A stretch of DNA of 47,782 nt from Alphaproteobacteria bacterium (GCA_006844765.1 SPJV01000123.1:1-47782), one strand, 5' to 3'; shown: positions 1-9,090, counted from the first letter of the stretch. The notes: generated from the letters alone by a model not told the origin. Program-made: numbers and translations.

Positions 1-1122
1 AGTATCCATACGGGCGCAAGCGGCGCCTAGAGAAAACTCATTTTCTATGCGTGCTCTCGCCGACGCTTTCCGCATGTTCAATTCATCATCTGAAAGGGAC
101 ATTGCAGCATCCAGGGCATTGGAAAGCGCTGTGACATTCCGGGGGTCGTCAACCATCCAACCACAATTGCCGGCAATATCGGCGGCATCCCCAATTGGAG
201 TGGCAATGGGCACCAGGCCGGCGGCCATGCCTTCGGCAAGCGCATTTGGAAAGCCTTCCCCGTAGGCGGAGGGCATAACAATAAAATCTGCAGCAGCAAG
301 GACGTCCGGCATGTCGGTGCGGACCCCTAAGCGATACCGGTTTGGTGCCGGTGGTATTTGGCTGTCATCGTCTGTGCCCAGTCCGGCCAGCATGACTGTC
401 GGCGGATTGGATGCTGTTTCCAAGGCACTCATATAGAGCGGATAGTTCTTCATTGGATCGACCCGTGCGGCTGTCACCGCCACCCGCGTAGAGTCTGGGA
501 TGCCTAGCTCAGCGCGAATTTTCTTGCGGGCTTCAAAGTTCGGGCGAAAACGGTCGGTGTCGATGCCATTCTGTGCAACCAGGGTTCGGCGCGGCTTGAA
601 GCCGATCGCTTCATGCTCACGCTGCCCGGCTTTGGAGTTGTAAATGACCGCATCAAATGCATTCGCGGTCCGGCGGGAGGCTTCGACGACACGCCGGAAC
701 ATCGGTGGATAGTTTGCGAGCGCCATGCCGGAGCATCGGATACCCGCGTAAAGGCGCATCTGATCGCGTAAGCCAGACAGTCGCGCCGCATAAAGGCTCA
801 TCAGATTGGCGTGATACATCCACCCGACGACGGCTTCGGGCTGTAGGGTTCGGATCAACCGGGTGAGGCGAAAGAGGGCGATCGGCAGCTTCGCTAGGCG
901 CGCCGTCCCCTGTGCTTCTATGCCAAGGTCGTGAACCGGAATGCCGGCCTTGGTGAGTGGCTCCGCCATTTGCCCTGGATGAACGACCGAGGCGACGACC
1001 ATCCGCACACCGTCATTTCTGGGAGTGGTCGCATAATTGGCGAGCATTCGCTCTGCCCCGCCAACATCCAGGTCGGTGATCACATGTAGGACTGTGCGGG
1101 TTGGAAGAGGACCGTCGGACAC
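1..1122 (-). CDS. Glycosyltransferase family 4 (group 1), 3' end cut by window edge
   Basis: Reading the minus strand from a GTG at 1122 gives 374 codons open to the window edge, so the C-terminus is missing. The N-terminal part has the typical VLHVITDLDVGGAERML start of GT-B glycosyltransferases. The C-terminal lobe has TAARVDPMKNYPLYM and the donor-binding segment MPSAYGEGFPNALAEGMA, with the usual acidic residue of the E-x7-E region. These features place it in the GT4/WcaA-RfaG type that transfers a sugar from a nucleotide donor to a glycan or lipid at the cytoplasmic membrane; the acceptor cannot be told. GTG is chosen because an in-frame TAG lies 14 codons upstream and AGGGA sits about 10 bases before it. 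A neighbouring FlaF-like gene makes flagellin or surface glycan decoration possible, which is inference. Confidence 0.85.
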   Translation of the reverse strand, partial: MSDGPLPTRTVLHVITDLDVGGAERMLANYATTPRNDGVRMVVASVVHPGQMAEPLTKAGIPVHDLGIEAQGTARLAKLPIALFRLTRLIRTLQPEAVVGWMYHANLMSLYAARLSGLRDQMRLYAGIRCSGMALANYPPMFRRVVEASRRTANAFDAVIYNSKAGQREHEAIGFKPRRTLVAQNGIDTDRFRPNFEARKKIRAELGIPDSTRVAVTAARVDPMKNYPLYMSALETASNPPTVMLAGLGTDDDSQIPPAPNRYRLGVRTDMPDVLAAADFIVMPSAYGEGFPNALAEGMAAGLVPIATPIGDAADIAGNCGWMVDDPRNVTALSNALDAAMSLSDDELNMRKASARARIENEFSLGAACARMDT

Positions 1123-1257
1123 GTCGGGGCTCGTCCCTATTTTCGCGTTTGGCTAAACCTGATCAGACATCAGCGTGCGGTTCGGCGACACTGATAGGCT
1201 GGAGGCTTAGCCCGCGCACGGGATTAGAACAAGCCGATTACGACCAATTAATGACCT

Positions 1258-1617
1258 TTATCGGGCCGACTTCATCGCGAGGATCTGATCACACATATTC
1301 AGATTGAGTTGGATAACCTTCTCGATCAACTCCGGGTCTTGATTGGGGTCGTTTGCAAGTGCTGCCCCGACCTTAATCATAAACTCGCTGATTTTTTCCA
1401 GCAGATCTGCAGCCCCTGCGGGGACTTCATCGCTGAAATGCCGTGGCAGAAAATGCGATATGAAACGCCATAGAAACAGGTTCGTTTCCAAAACGGCACG
1501 CCAAGTATCGAGATCGGCGCCGTTCACCCGACAGGCTTCCAGTTTCTCCGCCAAATCGAGGAAAGGCATGGCCATATCATCGATCATATCCTGCTGCTTT
1601 GCGGAATTCATCATCAT
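1258..1617 (-). CDS. FlaF-like small helical protein
   Basis: This gene encodes 119 residues, predicted all-helical. The C-terminal half resembles FlaF, the alphaproteobacterial regulator of flagellin synthesis that acts with FlbT. It has an N-x3-W pair (ETNLFLWRF), then a proline-bounded helix (VPAGAADLLEKISEFM) and a terminal LIEKVIQLNLNMCDQIL similar to the FlaF end LIDINRxIMQGL. A longer reading frame starts at 1743 but has no ribosome site. The start at 1617 has GGGAG about 9 bases upstream and gives the usual FlaF length. Similarity is by pattern only, and no flagellin or flbT gene is visible here, so it could also be an unrelated small helical protein. Confidence 0.5.
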   Translation of the reverse strand: MMMNSAKQQDMIDDMAMPFLDLAEKLEACRVNGADLDTWRAVLETNLFLWRFISHFLPRHFSDEVPAGAADLLEKISEFMIKVGAALANDPNQDPELIEKVIQLNLNMCDQILAMKSAR

Positions 1618-2259
1618 CTCTCTTGCTCCCTTCTGGTGCTCCGCGCGCCCCGCGGAAACCATCGAAGGGCGCTGCTGCCCCCAATAAGCAAGTTCCATTC
1701 CAGTTTTGCCGGCACTTTCAAATTTCTGTGATTCACAGTTCATAAGAAAGTGAGTGCAAAAGATACGACCAAGAAATTTTGCGCAGATTCGTGCGCCTCC
1801 CGCAAGAGGGCGAGTATCGCGTATAATATAGTAAGGCTTAGGAATGCGCGAAGGATAGGCGTGGTGGTTGACAAGAAACGGTAAAATTCGGGCTGGTCAT
1901 CCGGTCAATTAGCTGTCAGTCTTACTTCATAAGCGTTTGTCACGACTTGGTGCTGACTGTTCAGTACGGCGTTTCAGCCGTCTCTAAACTCGATGTTCAA
2001 GCGATGACGAAGGCAAAAACGGGGAACCAAATAGGGAGACATTAGTATCGTCCAAGATACGGTGTCGTGATCCGAATTGGTGCCCAAAAATTAATGACGA
2101 ATTATCAGGGAAGCTTGGGAATGGGAGTGTCTGGCAGGGAGCCGAACCAGGGAGAAAACCGTCTTGCGGTTGACACCTGGGAACTGAACTCCGCGCTTCA
2201 AATACCTTTGTGGCCTGGTGATCGTCGCACCTGAAACGAAGCATAGGGGTAACGATACC
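1618..2259. other. Long intergenic region upstream of aapJ
   Basis: This is about 640 bases between the FlaF-like gene (leftward) and aapJ (rightward), so it should hold both promoters. TATAAT at 1822-1827 is a good -10 box, but no convincing -35 lies 16-18 bases before it. A small hairpin ACGGC-gtttca-GCCGT occupies 1966-1981. I see no sigma-54 (TGGCAC-N5-TTGC) element. Reading frames here lack ribosome sites and family features. Confidence 0.4.
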
Positions 2260-3273
2260 ATGAACTTCAAACATCTCTTGGCCGCAGGCGCGGCTGTCGC
2301 GTTCAGCGCGTCGGTCGCTCAGGCCGGTACGCTCGACGACGTTAAGGCAAAAGGCTACATCGACTGCGGCGTGACCACCGGTCTCGCCGGTTTCGCCTCG
2401 CCGGATGACCAGGGCAACTGGGCCGGTTTCGATGTCGATTTTTGCCGTGCGATGGCAGCAGCCGTCCTCGGCGATGCCAGCAAGGTCAAATACACGCCGA
2501 CCACCGGTAAGACCCGTTTCACGGCTCTTGCTTCCGGTGAAGTCGACGTTCTGGCCCGGAACACCACCTGGACCTTTAGTCGTGACACCGACCTCGGTTT
2601 CGAGTTTGTCGGCGTTAACTACTACGATGGTCAGGGCTTCATGGTTAAGAAGGACCTGGGCGTTAAATCGGCTCTCGAACTCGACGGCGCCTCGGTCTGC
2701 ATTCAGACCGGTACGACGACCGAGCTGAACCTGGCCGATTACTTCCGCGCCAACAACATGTCCTTCACGCCGATCGTTATCGAAGATAACGCTGAAGCGC
2801 GTCAGAACTATGAGTCCGGTGCTTGCGACGTTTACACGACGGACCGTTCCGGTCTGGCCGCGACTCGCGTCGTTCTGTCTGACCCGGATGCCCACGTTGT
2901 TCTGCCGGAAATCGTCTCGAAAGAGCCGCTTGGTCCGCTCGTTCGTCACGGCGACAACCAGTGGGGCGACATCGCACGCTGGACGCTGAACGCGTTGATC
3001 ACTGCTGAAGAACTGGGTGTTACTCAGGGCAACATCGGTGAAATGGCGAGCTCCAACAACCCGGAAATCCGCCGCCTCGTCGGTGCCGAAGGTGACCTCG
3101 GTGCGATGATCGGTCTGGACGCTGAATGGGCCATGCGCGCCGTTGCAGCGGGTGGAAACTACTCGGAAATTTACGAGCGTAACATCGGCCCGAATACGCC
3201 GCTGCAACTGGCCCGTGGCGTAAACGCGCTGTGGACCCAGGGCGGTATCCTGTATTCGCCTCCGTTCCGGTAA
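2260..3273 (+). CDS. aapJ: General L-amino acid ABC transporter, periplasmic binding protein
   Basis: AapJ (337 aa) captures a broad range of L-amino acids in the periplasm and delivers them to AapQM. A Sec signal peptide (MNFKHLLAAGAAVAFSASVAQA) is followed by TLDDVKAKGYIDCGV, the usual mature start of the family. The body shows the family blocks GFDVDFCRAMAAAVLGD, TRFTALASGEVDVLARNTT, IQTGTTTELNLADYF and the ending QGGILYSPPFR. The ATG at 2260 is preferred over an in-frame start 14 codons upstream because GGGG stands about 10 bases before it and it begins the signal peptide. Codon choice is strongly biased (CGT, GGT, GTT, AAC), as expected for an abundant binding protein. It is first in aapJQMP and is separated from aapQ by 231 bases holding a stem-loop. 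Confidence 0.95.
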   Translation: MNFKHLLAAGAAVAFSASVAQAGTLDDVKAKGYIDCGVTTGLAGFASPDDQGNWAGFDVDFCRAMAAAVLGDASKVKYTPTTGKTRFTALASGEVDVLARNTTWTFSRDTDLGFEFVGVNYYDGQGFMVKKDLGVKSALELDGASVCIQTGTTTELNLADYFRANNMSFTPIVIEDNAEARQNYESGACDVYTTDRSGLAATRVVLSDPDAHVVLPEIVSKEPLGPLVRHGDNQWGDIARWTLNALITAEELGVTQGNIGEMASSNNPEIRRLVGAEGDLGAMIGLDAEWAMRAVAAGGNYSEIYERNIGPNTPLQLARGVNALWTQGGILYSPPFR

Positions 3274-3333
3274 GAACGAATATGGTCGCGGGCGCTTTTT
3301 AGGAAGCGTCCGCTTCCGTTTCGGTGAAGCGAC

Positions 3334-3368
3334 GGCGGGGGTCGTTGGGAGACCCCGACATCCCCGCC
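3334..3368 (+). promoter_or_regulatory. Intercistronic stem-loop between aapJ and aapQ
   Basis: GGCGGGG (3334-3340) pairs with CCCCGCC (3362-3368), and an alternative inner pairing GGGGTC/GACCCC is also possible. No U-run follows, so it is better read as an mRNA-processing or stabilising hairpin, or a leaky attenuator, that raises aapJ product over the membrane subunits. Such hairpins after binding-protein genes are well known in ABC operons. A second small hairpin GAAGC-gtcc-GCTTC lies at 3303-3316. Confidence 0.6.
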
Positions 3369-3504
3369 ATTGCTTTCGGGAAAGGGGCTAAGAGACCTCC
3401 GGATCCCAATAGGGAAGGGATCACAAAGAAGAGGCCACGTCCCGAAGCGTTTATCCACCGAATGAAGGGTGGGGGCGCTCAAACTCCGGGAACAGGGGGT
3501 TAGC

Positions 3505-4740
3505 ATGGCGGTTGAAGCGGAAAATGCGAATTTCAGCTTGTCCAGCCTTTGGTATGACAAGCGTAACCGCGCCATCGTTTTGCAGATTATAACAGTCAGC
3601 ATTTTTGTTTGGTTTGTTTATCAAATCGTGAACAATGCCGTCACGAACATGGAAAATCAGGGGCTTAACCCTGGCTTCGGCTTTATGTCGCAAATTGCCG
3701 GCTTCAATCCGACATCGCCGGAATTCAATCTGACAAGTTTCGATGTGAACAGCTCGACCCATGGGGATGTATTCGTCCTGGGGATCGTTAATACGCTGTT
3801 GATCTCATTCGTAGGCGTGATCCTGGCTACTATCGTCGGGTTCGTTGTGGGGGTCCTACGGCTTTCGAATAACCTTCTGATCAAGCTTCTGGCCACGACC
3901 TATATCGAGGTGATGCGGAACATTCCGCTGCTGCTGCATATCTTCATCTGGTATTTCGGCGTCGTGCTGTTTTTACCGCAGTTGATGGGCGCACTGCCGG
4001 AGGGCGGCCGCGGTGTTACCGGGATTAACTTCCTAGGCCTGGACATGATATTTATGTCCAACCGGGGGATTAACTTCCCGTCGCCGGTTCTTGAGGCCGG
4101 TTGGCAGGTCATTCTGATCGCTTTTATTGCCGCGATCGCGGGCATCGTGTTTCTCAGCAAATGGGCGAAAAAACGTCAGGACGAAACCGGTCAGATCTTC
4201 CCGGTCTTATGGGCATCTCTCGGCCTGATCATTGGGCTTCCAATTCTCGCCTACTTCATCGCGGGGCAACCCGTATCCTGGGATATACCGCAGGCAACGC
4301 GCTTCAATCTGAAGGGCGGGGCGTCGATGCCAGGCCATATGATGGGATTGTTGATGGCGTTGGTCGTTTATACCGGCGCCTTCATTGCAGAGAATGTCCG
4401 ATCCGGCATCCAGTCAGTGAGCCATGGTCAAACGGAGGCCGCCTTTGCGTTAGGCATCCGACCCAATGTCACGATGCGCAAGATCATTATTCCGCAGGCG
4501 ATGCGGGTGATCATTCCGCCGATGACCAGTCAGTATCTCAACCTGACGAAGAACTCATCGCTGGCCGTTGCGATTGGCTATCCGGACCTGGTGAATATTT
4601 TCACCGGGGTGTCTCTCAACCAGACCGGAAACGCGGTTGAGATCATTGCACTGACGATGTTGGTGTATCTCACCATCTCGCTGACGATCTCGATCTTCAT
4701 GAACTGGTACAACAAGCGCGTCGCGCTGGTGGAGAGGTGA
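3505..4740 (+). CDS. aapQ: General L-amino acid ABC transporter, permease AapQ
   Basis: This is an inner-membrane permease subunit of 411 aa. A cytoplasmic N-tail leads into the first membrane segment at about residues 24-43. A long periplasmic loop follows, and then the BPD_transp_1 core begins at NTLLISFVGVILATIVGF. The ATPase-docking loop EAAFALGIRPNVTMRKII and the following PQAMR are typical of the polar amino-acid permease family. The length (about 400 aa, twice a GlnP-type permease) is characteristic of AapQ/BztB. ATG 3505 has AGGGGG six bases upstream, while a GTG 12 codons earlier has no ribosome site. AapM starts four bases after its stop, so the two are translationally coupled. Confidence 0.94.
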   Translation: MAVEAENANFSLSSLWYDKRNRAIVLQIITVSIFVWFVYQIVNNAVTNMENQGLNPGFGFMSQIAGFNPTSPEFNLTSFDVNSSTHGDVFVLGIVNTLLISFVGVILATIVGFVVGVLRLSNNLLIKLLATTYIEVMRNIPLLLHIFIWYFGVVLFLPQLMGALPEGGRGVTGINFLGLDMIFMSNRGINFPSPVLEAGWQVILIAFIAAIAGIVFLSKWAKKRQDETGQIFPVLWASLGLIIGLPILAYFIAGQPVSWDIPQATRFNLKGGASMPGHMMGLLMALVVYTGAFIAENVRSGIQSVSHGQTEAAFALGIRPNVTMRKIIIPQAMRVIIPPMTSQYLNLTKNSSLAVAIGYPDLVNIFTGVSLNQTGNAVEIIALTMLVYLTISLTISIFMNWYNKRVALVER

Positions 4741-4743
4741 GCC

Positions 4744-6045
4744 ATGTCTGATATCGCTTACGTCAAAACAGAACTAAGCCCGACACTGCCTCCGCCGCCG
4801 AATGCTGCGGGGCCGATGAAGTGGCTGAAGGATAACCTTTTCAGTACATGGTACGAGGCGATTGGAACCGTCGTCGCATCGGCAATCCTCATTTATCTTT
4901 TTATGTCGATCGTGGACTGGGCCTTCGTCACATCTGTCTGGGAGGCTTCAAGTTTTGAGGACTGCCTGGAGCGTTACACCGGCCATCCGGTTGGTGCGTG
5001 CTGGGGCTTTGTCGATGCGCGTTTCAATCAGTTTATGTTTGGGCCTTATCCGACGGATTCCTATTGGCGTCCCATCATTGTTGGCATCTTGCTGGTTGCC
5101 GGGCTCTTGCCGATCATGTTCGAGCAGATTCCGGGCCGTAAAATAGCGGCACCACTGATGTTGGGGATCTTCCCCTGGCTGTCCGTTGCATTGCTGCATG
5201 GTCCGATTGAAATGACGACGTTGGATTCCGGTCTTGGCATCGGTGTCACAGCGTTGCTCTTTGTTTTGGGGATTGCCTTGGGCCTGTATGGGCGGAAGAA
5301 CTTCAATCCTGGGCAGACCATGATTGGGTTTGGCGTCGCCTATTGTATCGGCGTCATGTACTTCCTGGCGTGGGGGCTTGGTCTGGAGACTATTGCGACT
5401 AACAAGTATGGCGGTTTCATGCTGACGCTTATCCTGTCGGCAGTCGGTATCGGGGTTTCTCTACCGCTTGGGATCGTACTCGCGCTTGGACGTCGGGCGA
5501 GTAACATGCCACTGATCCAGATGCTCTGCATCGGGTTCATCGAGCTGGTCCGTGCTGTGCCTCTGATCACGATCCTTTTCATGGCTCAATTCATGTTGCC
5601 CTTGTTCCTGCCCGAAGGTGTCGATTTCGATAACTTGGTCAGGGCCCTGGTCGGTGTGTCGCTGTTCTCCTCCGCTTACATGGCAGAGGTCGTGCGTGGC
5701 GGTTTGCAAGCCATACCGAAAGGACAGTTCGAAGCGGCTGATGCGTTGGGATTGAATTATTCAATGTCGATGCGTCTTATCATCCTGCCCCAAGCCCTGA
5801 AGATCGTTATTCCGAATATCGTTTCGACCTTCATCGGCCTGTTCAAGGATACGACGCTTGTTTCGATTATCGGGCTCCTGGATCTCTTGCTGACGATGAA
5901 GCAGGCGATCACCTCGACCAAATGGTTGGGGATGGAGCATACGGGCTACATCTTTGTCGGTCTTATCTATCTCGTCTGTTGCTTTGGGATGTCGCGCTAC
6001 TCGATCTATCTCGAGAAGAAGCTGCATACCGGTCATAAGCGCTAG
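4744..6045 (+). CDS. aapM: General L-amino acid ABC transporter, permease AapM
   Basis: This is the second membrane subunit (433 aa) and forms a heterodimer with AapQ. A proline-rich cytoplasmic N-tail (about residues 10-25) precedes several membrane segments. The transport core starts near ILSAVGIGVSLPLGIVLALGRR, includes the RAVPLITILFM segment and carries the EAADALGLNYSMSMRLIILPQA docking loop. The insert with WEASSFEDCLERYTGHPVGACWG between the first membrane segments is usual in AapM/BztC proteins. The gene lies 3 bases after aapQ and 53 bases before aapP, in the canonical order. Confidence 0.94.
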   Translation: MSDIAYVKTELSPTLPPPPNAAGPMKWLKDNLFSTWYEAIGTVVASAILIYLFMSIVDWAFVTSVWEASSFEDCLERYTGHPVGACWGFVDARFNQFMFGPYPTDSYWRPIIVGILLVAGLLPIMFEQIPGRKIAAPLMLGIFPWLSVALLHGPIEMTTLDSGLGIGVTALLFVLGIALGLYGRKNFNPGQTMIGFGVAYCIGVMYFLAWGLGLETIATNKYGGFMLTLILSAVGIGVSLPLGIVLALGRRASNMPLIQMLCIGFIELVRAVPLITILFMAQFMLPLFLPEGVDFDNLVRALVGVSLFSSAYMAEVVRGGLQAIPKGQFEAADALGLNYSMSMRLIILPQALKIVIPNIVSTFIGLFKDTTLVSIIGLLDLLLTMKQAITSTKWLGMEHTGYIFVGLIYLVCCFGMSRYSIYLEKKLHTGHKR

Positions 6046-6098
6046 CCCAAGAAAACGGCTAAGAGACGAGAACGAAACAAGGTTTTAGGAGAAGTAAA

Positions 6099-6872
6099 AT
6101 GGCTGAAGCTGCTGCGAGTGCAATGGACATTTCCGATGAAGTCGCCATCCAGATTTCCGGTATGCACAAATGGTATGGTGATTTTCATGTCCTCAAAGAC
6201 ATCAATCTGACCGTCAATCGGGGCGAGAGGATTGTTATCTGCGGGCCATCCGGATCGGGTAAGTCGACCATGATCCGCTGTATTAACCGGTTGGAGGAGC
6301 ACCAGCAGGGCTCCATCGTTGTGGACGGGATCGAGCTTACCAACGATCTCAAAAACATCGATTCAATCCGCCGTGAAGTGGGGATGTGTTTCCAGCACTT
6401 TAATCTGTTCCCGCATCTGACCATTCTGGAAAACTGTGTCCTGGCGCCGATCTGGGTTCGCAAGACCCCGCGCAAGGAAGCGGAAGAGACCGCGATGCAT
6501 TTCCTGGAGAAGGTCAAGATTCCGGAACAGGCCCTGAAATATCCAGGACAGCTGTCCGGTGGTCAGCAGCAGCGTGTGGCAATCGCCCGCTCGCTCTGCA
6601 TGAACCCGCGGATCATGCTGTTTGATGAGCCGACCTCGGCCCTTGACCCGGAAATGATTTCCGAAGTGCTGGATACCATGATTGATCTTGCCGAAAGCGG
6701 CATGACCATGCTTTGTGTGACCCACGAAATGGGTTTTGCGCGCAAGGTCGCCAACCGCGTCATCTTCATGGATGGCGGGGAAATCATTGAACAGAATGAA
6801 CCGGAAGAGTTCTTCAACAATCCGCGTTCCGAGCGGACGCAACTCTTCCTCAGCCAGATCCTCGCGCACTAA
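6099..6872 (+). CDS. aapP: General L-amino acid ABC transporter, ATPase AapP
   Basis: This cytoplasmic ATPase (257 aa) energises AapQM. It shows Walker A GPSGSGKST (49-57), the Q-loop in VGMCFQHFNLFPH, the signature LSGGQQQR (from 152), Walker B IMLFDE (172-177), the D-loop SALDP and the switch His in CVTHEMG. AGGAG stands a few bases before ATG. It closes the aap operon and is followed at once by a strong terminator. High similarity of the whole pattern to GlnQ/AapP leaves little doubt about the family. Confidence 0.95.
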   Translation: MAEAAASAMDISDEVAIQISGMHKWYGDFHVLKDINLTVNRGERIVICGPSGSGKSTMIRCINRLEEHQQGSIVVDGIELTNDLKNIDSIRREVGMCFQHFNLFPHLTILENCVLAPIWVRKTPRKEAEETAMHFLEKVKIPEQALKYPGQLSGGQQQRVAIARSLCMNPRIMLFDEPTSALDPEMISEVLDTMIDLAESGMTMLCVTHEMGFARKVANRVIFMDGGEIIEQNEPEEFFNNPRSERTQLFLSQILAH

Positions 6873-6895
6873 GCACTTAGTTGCGGAGGGGCAGG

Positions 6896-6931
6896 GGGCG
6901 GGCGTTCTTCGGGGCGCCCGCCCTTATTTTT
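6896..6931 (+). terminator. Rho-independent terminator of the aap operon
   Basis: A perfect 9-bp stem GGGCGGGCG (6896-6904) / CGCCCGCCC (6915-6923) with a ten-base loop is followed by TTATTTTT. It lies 24 bases after the aapP stop. Confidence 0.9.
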
Positions 6932-7016
6932 GCTATGACTTTGCGCCGACATGCTTTTGCGATAGGGCTTGGCTGTTGTGATGAGGGCGGTTCAATTCTG
7001 TTAATGGAGTTCTGAC

Positions 7017-8018
7017 ATGCTTGCCAAGGTAGCGATTTTCGGCGCTGGCGGGATCGGGACCATGTTGGCTCATGGACTAGCAAGGGCTGACATTCCGGCA
7101 ACCTTGATCGCGCGCGGGGCGAAGCGGGATGCGCTTTGCCGAGACGGCATCACAATGGTTGAGAAAGGGACGGAGGATCACCAGACGATCCCTGTTGCCG
7201 ATATCACCGAGACGAAAACGTTGGGTCCGCAAGATGCAGTGTTGATCTCGTTGAAACAGCAACAGATCGAAGTGGCGCTGCCGGAAATTCTTCCGCTGAT
7301 CGGCCCGGATACGCTGATCGTCCCGGCTATCAACGGCATACCCTGGTGGTACTTCGAGGGCGAAGGTGGTCCTCATGCAAGTCGGCGGATCGACAGCGTA
7401 GACCCTCAAGGCGCGCTATCAAAGGCGTTGCCGGCAAAACAGATCCTTGGCTGTGTCGTTTATATCGGGGCTGAGATGGTTAGCCCATCACGGGTGGACA
7501 GCCTGGGTTATCGTAAACTGATCCTGGGTTCACCGTTCAAAGGGTCAGCCGGACCGAAGGCAGAGGCCTTGGTGTCGGCGTTGGAGGCAGCACAGTATTC
7601 GACCACGCTAACAGAAACGATACGTGACGACATATGGATGAAGCTTTGGGGGAATATCTGGGCGAACCCGTTGTCAGTTGTCTGCAATGCCTCGATGGGC
7701 GAAATGCATGATGATGCGTTGATGCGCGAGCTTGCGATGAAAATGATGCGGGAGACGGGGATGGTCGCGGCGTCTCTCGGTATTGAAATTCCGATCAGCC
7801 CGGAGCAACGGATTGCTGACGCCGCCGGGTTTGGGTCCTTCAAGACCTCAATGCTGCAAGACTTTGAGCGGGGTTCCGGTATTGAATTGGATGGTATCCT
7901 GGGCGCTGTCTTGGAAATCGGGCGCTTGACGGGGATTGAGACGCCGACGCTGGAGACGGTTCATACTCTAACCCGGTTCATTGCCCTACAAGCCGGGGCC
8001 TATGACGTGAGAGCCTGA
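7017..8018 (+). CDS. Ketopantoate reductase family oxidoreductase (PanE/ApbA-like)
   Basis: This protein has 333 aa and two domains. The N-terminal Rossmann fold has GAGGIG at 9-14 and the family block LISLKQQQIEVALPEI followed by VPAINGIPWW. The C-terminal helical domain has IWMKLWGNIWANPLSVV, whose Lys corresponds to the catalytic lysine of PanE, and SMLQDFERGSGIELDGILG. The family reduces 2-dehydropantoate to pantoate with NADPH, but many paralogues act on other 2-oxo acids. No other pantothenate gene is near, so the substrate is unknown. ATG has GGAG eight bases upstream. The gene follows the aap terminator as a separate unit and converges with the lipoprotein gene, with 2 bases between the stops. 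Confidence 0.85.
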   Translation: MLAKVAIFGAGGIGTMLAHGLARADIPATLIARGAKRDALCRDGITMVEKGTEDHQTIPVADITETKTLGPQDAVLISLKQQQIEVALPEILPLIGPDTLIVPAINGIPWWYFEGEGGPHASRRIDSVDPQGALSKALPAKQILGCVVYIGAEMVSPSRVDSLGYRKLILGSPFKGSAGPKAEALVSALEAAQYSTTLTETIRDDIWMKLWGNIWANPLSVVCNASMGEMHDDALMRELAMKMMRETGMVAASLGIEIPISPEQRIADAAGFGSFKTSMLQDFERGSGIELDGILGAVLEIGRLTGIETPTLETVHTLTRFIALQAGAYDVRA

Positions 8019-8020
8019 GC

Positions 8021-8542
8021 TTACTCCTCAACCAGAATGATCCGTTCGAAATCGACATTGCGATCCCGCAAATTGAATAACCGCATTGGTAGGGCCAGTC
8101 CCTCCGGCAATTCAGGGGATATCCCGGCAGGGGCTACGATACCTTCTTGGGTATAGAAGGGCGGGCGGCGGCCCAGATTGCGTATCCGGCTGACTCCCTT
8201 GGCATCAAGGGAATGCCAATCGATTGAAAGCCGCCAGCGTTGCTCATCCGGTTGATAGGCAAGCTCGTATCGGCCTTCGAGCCGACTTCCGCTCTCGATT
8301 AGGAAATCGGATTTTCCGCTGAGCCGAAAGCGTTGCTCCGTGACTGCCGAGAGCGCGCCAGACGCAGCGCCTTCCGGGATAGTCTCACTGAGTAGAACAG
8401 AGGCGGCATTGGCCCGTGTCGGCGTCTCCTCGGCTTCTGCTTCTTCGTTGTCTCCGGCGCAGGCGGTGAGGAGAAATACTGTCATGAGTGCGGAAAACAG
8501 GTAGGTGAGCCTAATCGGCGAGCCATAGCGCATTCCGGTCAT
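8021..8542 (-). CDS. Small predicted lipoprotein
   Basis: This gene encodes 173 aa. A hydrophobic signal segment ends in the lipobox LLTAC, so the product should be lipid-anchored and exported. An acidic linker (EEAEAEETP) is followed by a beta-rich domain (RFRLSGKSDFLIESGSRLEGRY and further strands). I do not recognise the family. ATG 8542 is chosen because AGGGAGG stands just upstream and the signal peptide begins there. A longer in-frame extension would run antiparallel to nothing useful and overlap the DUF423 gene. It is 11 bases downstream of that gene, so the two are likely co-transcribed. Confidence 0.75.
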   Translation of the reverse strand: MTGMRYGSPIRLTYLFSALMTVFLLTACAGDNEEAEAEETPTRANAASVLLSETIPEGAASGALSAVTEQRFRLSGKSDFLIESGSRLEGRYELAYQPDEQRWRLSIDWHSLDAKGVSRIRNLGRRPPFYTQEGIVAPAGISPELPEGLALPMRLFNLRDRNVDFERIILVEE

Positions 8543-8553
8543 AAGTTTCCTCC

Positions 8554-8958
8554 CTATGGCGTATTGGATGTCGCGCCTCGAAAAACCGCGCAGCCGGCGA
8601 GGCAAAGCCATCCGAAGATGAGCGCGATCCCGCCTATTGGGGCAACAGCACCCAAAGAAGAAGGCCCAGCAAAGGCGAGCATCAACAAGCTTCCACTGAA
8701 GAGTAGGATACCAAGGCAAAAGGCAAGTGCGGAGACGGCCAGACCTTTGCGGGGGCCGCGCGCCTGCCCCCAGGCTGTCTGAGCGATAGCGAAGAGAGCG
8801 AGCAGGGCAAGGGTGTGGATGCTTTGATATCGCAATGCTGTTTCGGCGCGGGAGACCGCGATTTCGCCAAACGTGCTTTCCATGCCATGCGCCGCGTAAG
8901 CTCCGAGGCCTACCGCGATTGCACCTGACAGTCCGGCAAAAATCAAAACCCACCGCAT
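8554..8958 (-). CDS. DUF423 family integral membrane protein
   Basis: This protein has 134 aa and four predicted membrane helices. It begins MRWVLIFAGLSGAIAVGLGAYAAHG, with the invariant GA-x-AAHG of DUF423, followed by YQSIHTLALLALF and PIGGIALIFGWL. These are the recognised landmarks of the family (YgdD type), whose function is not established. ATG 8958 has AAGGA eight bases before it; an in-frame ATG 11 codons upstream has none. It appears to be the first gene of a two-gene unit with the lipoprotein. Confidence 0.85.
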   Translation of the reverse strand: MRWVLIFAGLSGAIAVGLGAYAAHGMESTFGEIAVSRAETALRYQSIHTLALLALFAIAQTAWGQARGPRKGLAVSALAFCLGILLFSGSLLMLAFAGPSSLGAVAPIGGIALIFGWLCLAGCAVFRGATSNTP

Positions 8959-9055
8959 GGCATCTGTTCCTTCATATTGCGAAACCAGCAAGCATCATGA
9001 TTGAACTTGGGTTTTGCCGCTCGGTTCTGCAAGGCAACCAGATGGAATTCGGTCC

Positions 9056-9090
9056 GAAACACAAAAGGACCCGCCAAGGCGAGTCCTTCT
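9056..9090 (-). terminator. Rho-independent terminator of the 9120-9584 gene
   Basis: Read on the minus strand, AAGGAC-(mismatch)-CGCC pairs with GGCG-GTCCTT, followed by TTTTGTGTTT. The stem spans 9065-9088. It lies about 30 bases after the stop of the disordered acidic protein gene and insulates the DUF423 unit. Confidence 0.75.

Noticed and set aside
1868..1888. Sigma-70 promoter TTGACA ... TAAAAT upstream of aapJ
   Set aside because: The two boxes are only 9 bases apart, too close for a functional promoter.
1984..3207. Long open frame (407 codons) antisense to aapJ
   Set aside because: It mirrors the strongly biased codons of aapJ, has no ribosome site and resembles no family.
8543..8953. 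Upstream extension of the lipoprotein gene across the DUF423 gene
   Set aside because: The extension is a shifted-frame reading of DUF423. A ribosome site, ATG and signal peptide at 8542 mark the true start.
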